From Dermatemys mawii (lineage: Eukaryota > Chordata > Testudines > Dermatemydidae), in assembly GCA_007922305.1 (NCBI GenBank), contig ML677335.1, forward strand, positions 14,971,734-15,035,733: a DNA stretch of 64,000 nt. The letters are read 5' to 3'. The notes beneath the pieces were generated by a model. The model saw nothing but the letters and a program-made list of their open reading frames with translations, did not search any database and was not told the origin of the DNA. Each line of letters starts with the position of its first letter. The stretch's first letter is position 1. The position numbers and the translations under genes are program-made. Positions 58,430-64,000 of this stretch are shown here, piece by piece.

Positions 58430-58790
58430 TCCCCATTAGGATTAGGGCATTCCTCTGGGACATCAAAGATCACTGGTTCAAGTCCCCAAACTATCTGAGG
58501 GGAAGAATCTCTCAGGTGAGTGCTCTAACCACTGAGCTCTGGGATGGTCTGATGTTTGTGTCCCTCAGTCTCTTCTATTGAAGTTTGTTCCCCTTTAAAT
58601 TAAATGAAAATTAAGTATTAATTGGACCAGTGGGAATCACCCTGTAGCCTGGGCACTCACCTGAAATGTGTCAGACCCTTGTTCAACTCCCGGCTCATCA
58701 CGCAGAGGGGATATTTCAGCTGGTGGTCTCCCACATTTTAGATGAATACCCTAACCACTGGGCTAAATCTCTTATTTTCTTCCACCCTCC
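58430..58790. repeat. tRNA-like SINE-type text, two related blocks
   Basis: Block 1 has a B-box-like GGTTCAAGTCC (about 58472) and GTGCTCTAACCACTGAGCTC. Block 2 has GTAGCCTGGGCACTCACCTG, TTGTTCAACTCCCGGCTC and TACCCTAACCACTGGGCTAA. They look like two copies of a tRNA-derived repeat; the family is not identified. Confidence 0.4.
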
Positions 58791-58974
58791 TCCCTCACTG
58801 CCCTCAGCTATTTTTTGTGGATTTAGGTGGCCTCTGAGCCTGCCTACTGAATTGGGCCCTGCATGTGACTTAAATGAAGAAACACCTATCTTCTCCTGTT
58901 TGCAGATTGCTCTGGGGCTTAAGCAGGATATAAGCAATCAGGGGCATACAGTGAGGCAGCAGGCAAGAATTTAG

Positions 58975-59636
58975 TGTGACGGAGTCAGTCCAGAAGGATA
59001 TAAGAGAGTGCTGGAAGGCAGGTATATTGGTCTCAGGATGTGCAGGTCCCTGTTCCCTGGATAGCCAAACAAAGGCTATTCCAGTCCAATCAAGACACCT
59101 GGGGCCAATTAAGAATCGTCTAGAAAGGAGTAGAAACAGCTAGCCTGGTTGGGACACCTGAAACCAATCAGGGACTGGCTGAAACCAGATAAAAACCTCC
59201 CAGTTAGTCAGGTGGGCTGTGGGTGTCAGGAGCTGTGAGAGGAAGTGGTGCTGTTGGTGAGACTGAGTGGTGGACAACATATCATACAGAAGGAAGGAGG
59301 CCCTGAGGTAAGGGTGAAGTGGAGTTTGAAGAAGCGGGGACTGCTGTGAGGAAGTAGCCCAGGGAATTGTATTGTGTTTTGTGGATAAATGGTCAGCCAT
59401 CTTAGCTGATACTATTAGGGTCCCTGGGCTGGAGCCTGGAGTAGAGGGCGGGCCTGGGCTCCCTGCTTTTTTCCATCTTCCATACTGGCCTGTGATGAAG
59501 CTAACTCACTAGGTGGTGACTCTTGCCAATTATACTGAGAAAGGGAGGTTACTCTGGGGCCTAGATGAGTTTCTGAGGCCCCTAAATCTGCCAGGAAGCA
59601 CAGGACCCACAGGTACAAACTTGGAGCTTTGTCACA
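58975..59636 (+). mobile_element. Solo LTR, 662 bp, TTAG target duplication
   Basis: Begins TGTGACGGAGTCAGTCC and ends GGAGCTTTGTCACA, so it has TG...CA ends extended to TGTGAC/GTCACA. It is flanked by TTAG on both sides (58971-58974, 59637-59640). A TATA-like CAGATAAAAACC lies inside. No gag or pol adjoins it, so it is a solo LTR of a Gypsy- or ERV-type element. A DNA transposon with short TIRs is the alternative. Confidence 0.65.
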
Positions 59637-60078
59637 TTAGGTTCTAAGGGAAAGTCTAATACAAAAACTGAGGCACCAATGAGTTTAGGTGCCTAGAGTG
59701 TCAGGCAGCAGCCAAGTGAGAGTTTGTGGATCAGAGAAGTACCTAAAAATGGGACATTAGAGCCTATCTTAATTAAATGCCTGTGAACTTAATGTGAGGT
59801 ATATCTCTATTTCTGAACTTTCTGTAGGAAGGAAAAATTGGTATGATGGGCACATACTCCTACACTGAGATGTTGGTTTTTGAAGACCAGATTTTCAAGA
59901 AGGACCATGGGAAAAATGCATGCCCAATTGTGGGACTGCAGACAAATTGACTATGATTGCGCATCCAAAGGTAGCCACTCCATTTTTTTTGAATATGAAC
60001 CAGAAATCCACTGAAATCTTAGTCCTCAATGTCAATTTGGTTTGGGGAGTAGATTGGGGGCCCTATTTTATATTTAAG

Positions 60079-60158
60079 GGGTGAAATCCTTAAATAACGT
60101 CTCCATTGACGTTAATGACAATATACCAGTTGACTTCAACATGGCCAGGATTTCACCC
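60079..60158. repeat. Imperfect palindromic interspersed repeat (copy C)
   Basis: GGGTGAAATCCTTAAATAAC on the left and ATGGCCAGGATTTCACCC on the right, around TCCATTGACGTTAATG and AGTTGACTTCAAC inner arms. Family of 17826-17895. Confidence 0.55.
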
Positions 60159-62725
60159 AAGATGTTTAGATAATTCAGAAAAGTTCAGACTTTTGCGTAA
60201 ACTTGTCCAAACTAAAACTGAACACCCATCATTTTGAAGTTCATCCATTAATTATCTCCTTCCTGTTCTGTTACCAATGGGTAGATTTCTGCTCTATACC
60301 TTACTGCAGGATATAAGTGTTTGTGAGTGCTCCCATTTCCTGCACTCCTTTTTGACTCCAGATCTCTCATTTTGTTTTATGCAGATTTCATAGTTACAAA
60401 AGTTATATGCAGAATTGAGAACTTGGTTTCATGGATGTCTTTGGTTCCTTAGAGAGCATTCTGATTTGGCTCCATTGGCACTATGTTCTGCTTCCTCATG
60501 GGAAAATTTCTTGCCCTCTTAGCAATCTTCTTTCTTGTCTTTTTTTGACTGTAGGAGTTTTGTGTGATTTTACTGTGTATCAGTGTGCATTCTTTTTGCA
60601 CTCTGCTTTTAACATGCAATTTTGCTCAGTCATTCCCACACTTCCTGGCCTGCACTGTCTTCTTGAAAGTGCTATAATGTTTTATATCATGACTGTCAGA
60701 CAGTAATGGTGGGTAGCTGAGGAAGTTAATCCATCACTAGTGAGTGATAATATAAAATCATCCCCATGAGTGGTATCTTCTGGGTGTTCAATATTTCTGA
60801 AAGGCAATAGATCTCTCTACAGATAAGTGGGCCATCTAGGGAATATCAGCAAGCACCTTGTGTGACACACATTGTCATACACTTATCAACTTTAATTCAA
60901 TAGAAAACACTGCCAGACCAGAAAACAATATATACATTTATGATGAACTTACTGTTTTTATGCTAACAGCATTGGAGACAGGGTTAAAGAGCCGTTTATG
61001 TAATTGGCCCTGAAACACTGCCAAGGTCAGTGTGTGTATGGGTTATTGGCACTACAATGCCAGTAGTGCAAAAAAACTTGCCCAGGGGCATAGATAGGAT
61101 GTTGTCTGATGGAATGGCTTAAATGAAGGAGGTACTGTAATACTGGATGCTAGAAAGCAATCAATCATTTTGGATGAAACTAGATCCTTCCCCATTTTGA
61201 CATCATTTAAGTATGGGCCATGGCAGGACAACAGCAATAGCTTTACTTTTTCCTGTGACCTTGTACTACAAGCAATTTTTCTGTGTAAATATTGTATAAA
61301 GTCCATCCATATTTTACAAGGATATTCTGCTAATTAACTTTTTTTCTGGTAGAGTCCTCAAAAGCTATCACTTCCATCATTAACTCATTTAAAACCTATT
61401 AATGAGACTAGAAATATATTGATAGTCTAATATAACATTCATCTGGAGCTAGTTTAATGGGTAAACAGCAAAGAACATTAAAACTGCTCTGTATAATAAA
61501 TTAAAAAGGAGAGCAGAAACTGTCTTGTGAATTGTCACATACAAACTACTCTAAACATCTCAAGCGCTTTCTGGCACTAACTCAGCTGAGACCTAGCTAC
61601 CATGTAAAAAACAGATTAAATTAACATCCATCAAGGTGAAAGATAATTATTGCTTGTGTCAGACAACACCTGTTTTTGCTGCATTCCTCAACTCCGTTAA
61701 ACTGGAGACATGCTGAAACTTTCCACTGAATTTTACATTTGACAGTTGCCATAGGCGGTTTGTCTGTGGAACACCTTCACCTTTGGCTTTGTTTACATTT
61801 TTGGGGTAGCTTAAAAATATTCAAATATTGAACATAGCTTTGAAAATCAAAGAGACATTCCAACAGCAAAGTATGTACATACAATAAATGAGCATTTGTT
61901 AGAAAAAGCATTTGCAGTGATTGAAAACTGTAGCAATTGAGAAGTCTTTTGTAGAAGGCTTTTATTTAGGAATGAATCCTGCCCATCTTACTCATGTGAG
62001 TAGGCTGACTGTCTTTAGAAGGGCATCTCACAAGAATAAAGCAAGTAAGATTTGCCCCTTTGGGCAAAATTCTATCCTCAATTATCCCCCATCCAATCCT
62101 ATTGTCTTTAATGAGACTGCATGAGTCATAAACAAAGGCAGAATTGGGCTTTAGTTTGTAAATTGAGCTGCATTTTGCGTACATAAAGCTTCTTGCTTCG
62201 GTTGGGTCAGGCAGCTTAGACATAATGGATAAAAATGCATACTGTTCCCTGAAAAGGAATTATATATATGAATGCTATGGATTTCATACAGCAGCCGATG
62301 GAAACCTTTGATGCTTTCTTTACAGACATGAGATTAAATGATTAGTCCTGCAATTGTGGGGTCAAACAAGGTCCTTTTGATAAGAGATCAGGAAGTCTAT
62401 GCTGTAAACAGAAAAAAGGTTGAGAGCTTTTACTTAGCCAGTGTCTACTTTGCAAGACACAATTAAAATCTGTTAGGCTCACACATTAAGGATCTGATCC
62501 AAAAGCCCACTGAAAGTAAAGCAGACTTTCTAATGACTTGAATGGGTTTTGGATCGTGCCTCATAGAAAAGCATTGTGCAACCTTTGAGGCAGATTATGC
62601 AAAAGGCTTGCCCATAAATGAGGTAGAATAAGGAAAATGTTAGGAGGGGAAAGACAGAAAACATGCTGTATGCTGAGCTGAGGCTGACAGAGAATGGAGC
62701 GGGGAAGGACTGCAAATAATGTAGC

Positions 62726-64000
62726 ATGGAACATCCCATTAAAAAAAAACCCCAGCACATGGTAAAATATGTTCAAAAGGTAAATGAAAATTTCCCACTG
62801 CAGAAATGTGCTTCCCAGGAGAGGAACGCTGAGGTCACAGATGTGCTGTTTATTGCGGCAATAGATCCAGAGACAGCACAGCATGCTTCATTGCAAAAGG
62901 AGTCAGCAGTTAACACTGATTGGTACTGGCTGTTTTTAAGGACATAATACTTCTAACAAACTGGATGCAGGACTGAAAACAAACATGATCAGATGGGGAT
63001 ATGTGAAAGAGCTAAAATGGGTAAACCAAAGGTCTTAAAGAAACAGGAACTGCAAGCTTGTTGTAGGAAGTTGAGACACAGCGCACTATGTAGACAAGCC
63101 TCTGTGAAATCACTTAATGGGAAGCAATCTCTGCTGGGTGCAATTCTGGCCTGTGAAATACTGGAGCTATGCAACAGGTTTCACAGCAAAGGATACAAGG
63201 TATGCATTCAAGAATGGCATGATCTGTAAGCAAACCAGGCTGCAGAAGTAGCAATGGTACTGCTCTGCACACAGCTTTCCTGTGGAGTTAAATGTTACCG
63301 TTTACATACAGCGTTCACTTGAAAGACCCAATTTATTCAGTAGTACGGTATATGCCCTGAAATGAGTAGCAATACCCAGAAGGTTATTAAAGGAAGAGTA
63401 AACAAACTAAAACCACAAGAAGAGCTCAAAGACTAGGTAAACTCAATGGGGTGTATAACCAAAACACCTTATGGGAAACTCAGAATGTGTATGGATCTCA
63501 AAGTTCTCATTGTGATTCTAATGCAGGAGCAACATCAGTTACTGACAGTGGAAGAAACAACTAGTGAGAGGACCAGGATAAGTATTTTACAGAACTGGAT
63601 GCATCATATGGATCGTGACAGCTTCAAGTAGATGACAAAACTGCTAAGATACATATAGTTCGCACATCCTTTGGCAAGTTCCAACAGTGCTAAATTCATC
63701 TCCAGAAATTTTTCATCACTGGACTATATATTCAGAGGAGTGGGTAGGGACCAAATCTACATTGATAATATGGTTAGTTGGGCAAGACCTCCAAAAGCAT
63801 GATTCCCGAAAGAGAATGTTTTGGAGACAAAACATCAATACTGGCTGAAGTCAGAAGAGAAAGCTGCCAGTTTGCTGAGCAGAAATGTACCTTCTTTGCA
63901 GATATATTAATGGTTGTACTAGTACAGCTAGGCTTGACTATATAAAAGAAGTACAGGAAATGCCAAAAATAGATGATTAAAAACATCCTTTGCTTTCAGT
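62726..64000 (+). pseudogene. Decayed Ty3/Gypsy-like retrotransposon pol relic
   Basis: The best-preserved part (63446-63628) reads GCITKTPYGKLRMCMDLKV, then QLLTVEETTSERT, matching the N-terminal reverse-transcriptase region of Gypsy-type elements (recalled 'PNGKLRICxDPKxLN...LPTVEEI' pattern). Downstream text (HPLASSNSAKF, IYIDNMVSWARP) recalls the PFG...SAPE and DD-box segments with stops between. Upstream frames (62726-62944, VTDVLFIAAIDPE) may be the protease region. Multiple stops and a degraded catalytic area make it non-functional. It runs off the right edge of the window. Confidence 0.55.

Larger units (their letters stand above)
32136..64000. other. Gene-free flank downstream of CYP26A1
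   Basis: About 32 kb, AT-rich, with no host exon I could recognise on either strand. In mammals the next gene (MYOF) is far downstream, so an empty stretch is expected. Repeats that I can support are listed separately. Stretches such as 32.2-33.4, 36.8-40.3, 44.3-47.2, 49.9-51.3, 52.0-57.0 and 60.2-62.7 kb show only AT-rich unique-looking DNA or decayed repeat fragments. 40.9-42.3 and 43.2-43.7 kb look repeat-derived, but I cannot name the families. Confidence 0.6.

Noticed and set aside
61052..61306. 84-codon minus-strand frame
   Set aside because: Low-complexity, no motif, no splice context; consistent with chance in AT-rich DNA.
1..64000. CRISPR arrays, bacterial operons, tRNA or rRNA genes
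   Set aside because: No regularly spaced direct repeats, ribosome-binding sites or complete tRNA cloverleaf seen. The window is vertebrate chromosomal DNA.

Overview
The window is vertebrate nuclear DNA: spliced genes with GT-AG introns, CpG islands at promoters, long repeat-filled introns and a 400-base assembly gap. Several interspersed repeats resemble chelonian families: SINE/CR1 tails around a TAGATGATC motif with an AATGGTCC...TGACCTT end, a hAT MITE, a Tx1-like LINE and a TGTGAC...GTCACA solo LTR. I therefore infer a turtle, probably a cryptodire. That assignment rests on recalled repeat families, not on a search.

Layout, all genes on the + strand: (1) 1355-3035, the last two coding exons of EXOC6 (exocyst subunit), followed by its AT-rich 3' UTR. 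(2) 4.2-9.4 kb, a CpG-rich stretch that ends in CYP26C1. CYP26C1 runs 7921-22070 in six coding exons, with two long repeat-bearing introns and the gap in intron 4. (3) 22.1-28.1 kb, the inter-gene segment, which is also the upstream control region of CYP26A1. It holds two retinoic-acid-response-element candidates (DR5) plus the proximal DR5/TATA module. (4) CYP26A1, 28161-31619, seven coding exons, with a clear poly(A) signal at 32112. (5) 32.1-64 kb, a gene-free stretch rich in DNA transposons, a Tx1-like LINE fragment, a solo LTR and a decayed Ty3/Gypsy-like pol relic at the right edge.

The order EXOC6 - CYP26C1 - CYP26A1 matches the mammalian locus as I know it. CYP26C1 and CYP26A1 are head-to-tail paralogues with largely shared exon boundaries. 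Both encode ER-anchored P450s that hydroxylate and clear all-trans retinoic acid. The DR5 elements upstream of CYP26A1 fit the known feedback in which retinoic acid induces its own degrading enzyme.

Most notable observations: (a) CYP26C1 exon 5 carries about 100 extra in-frame residues between helices J and K compared with mammalian CYP26C1 as I recall it. (b) Two additional DR5 sites lie about 1.0 and 3.2 kb upstream of the CYP26A1 start codon. (c) A possible non-coding first exon of CYP26C1 would create a four-codon upstream ORF when spliced. (d) Several intact-ended mobile elements have readable target-site duplications. I saw no CRISPR array, RNA gene or operon-like system.
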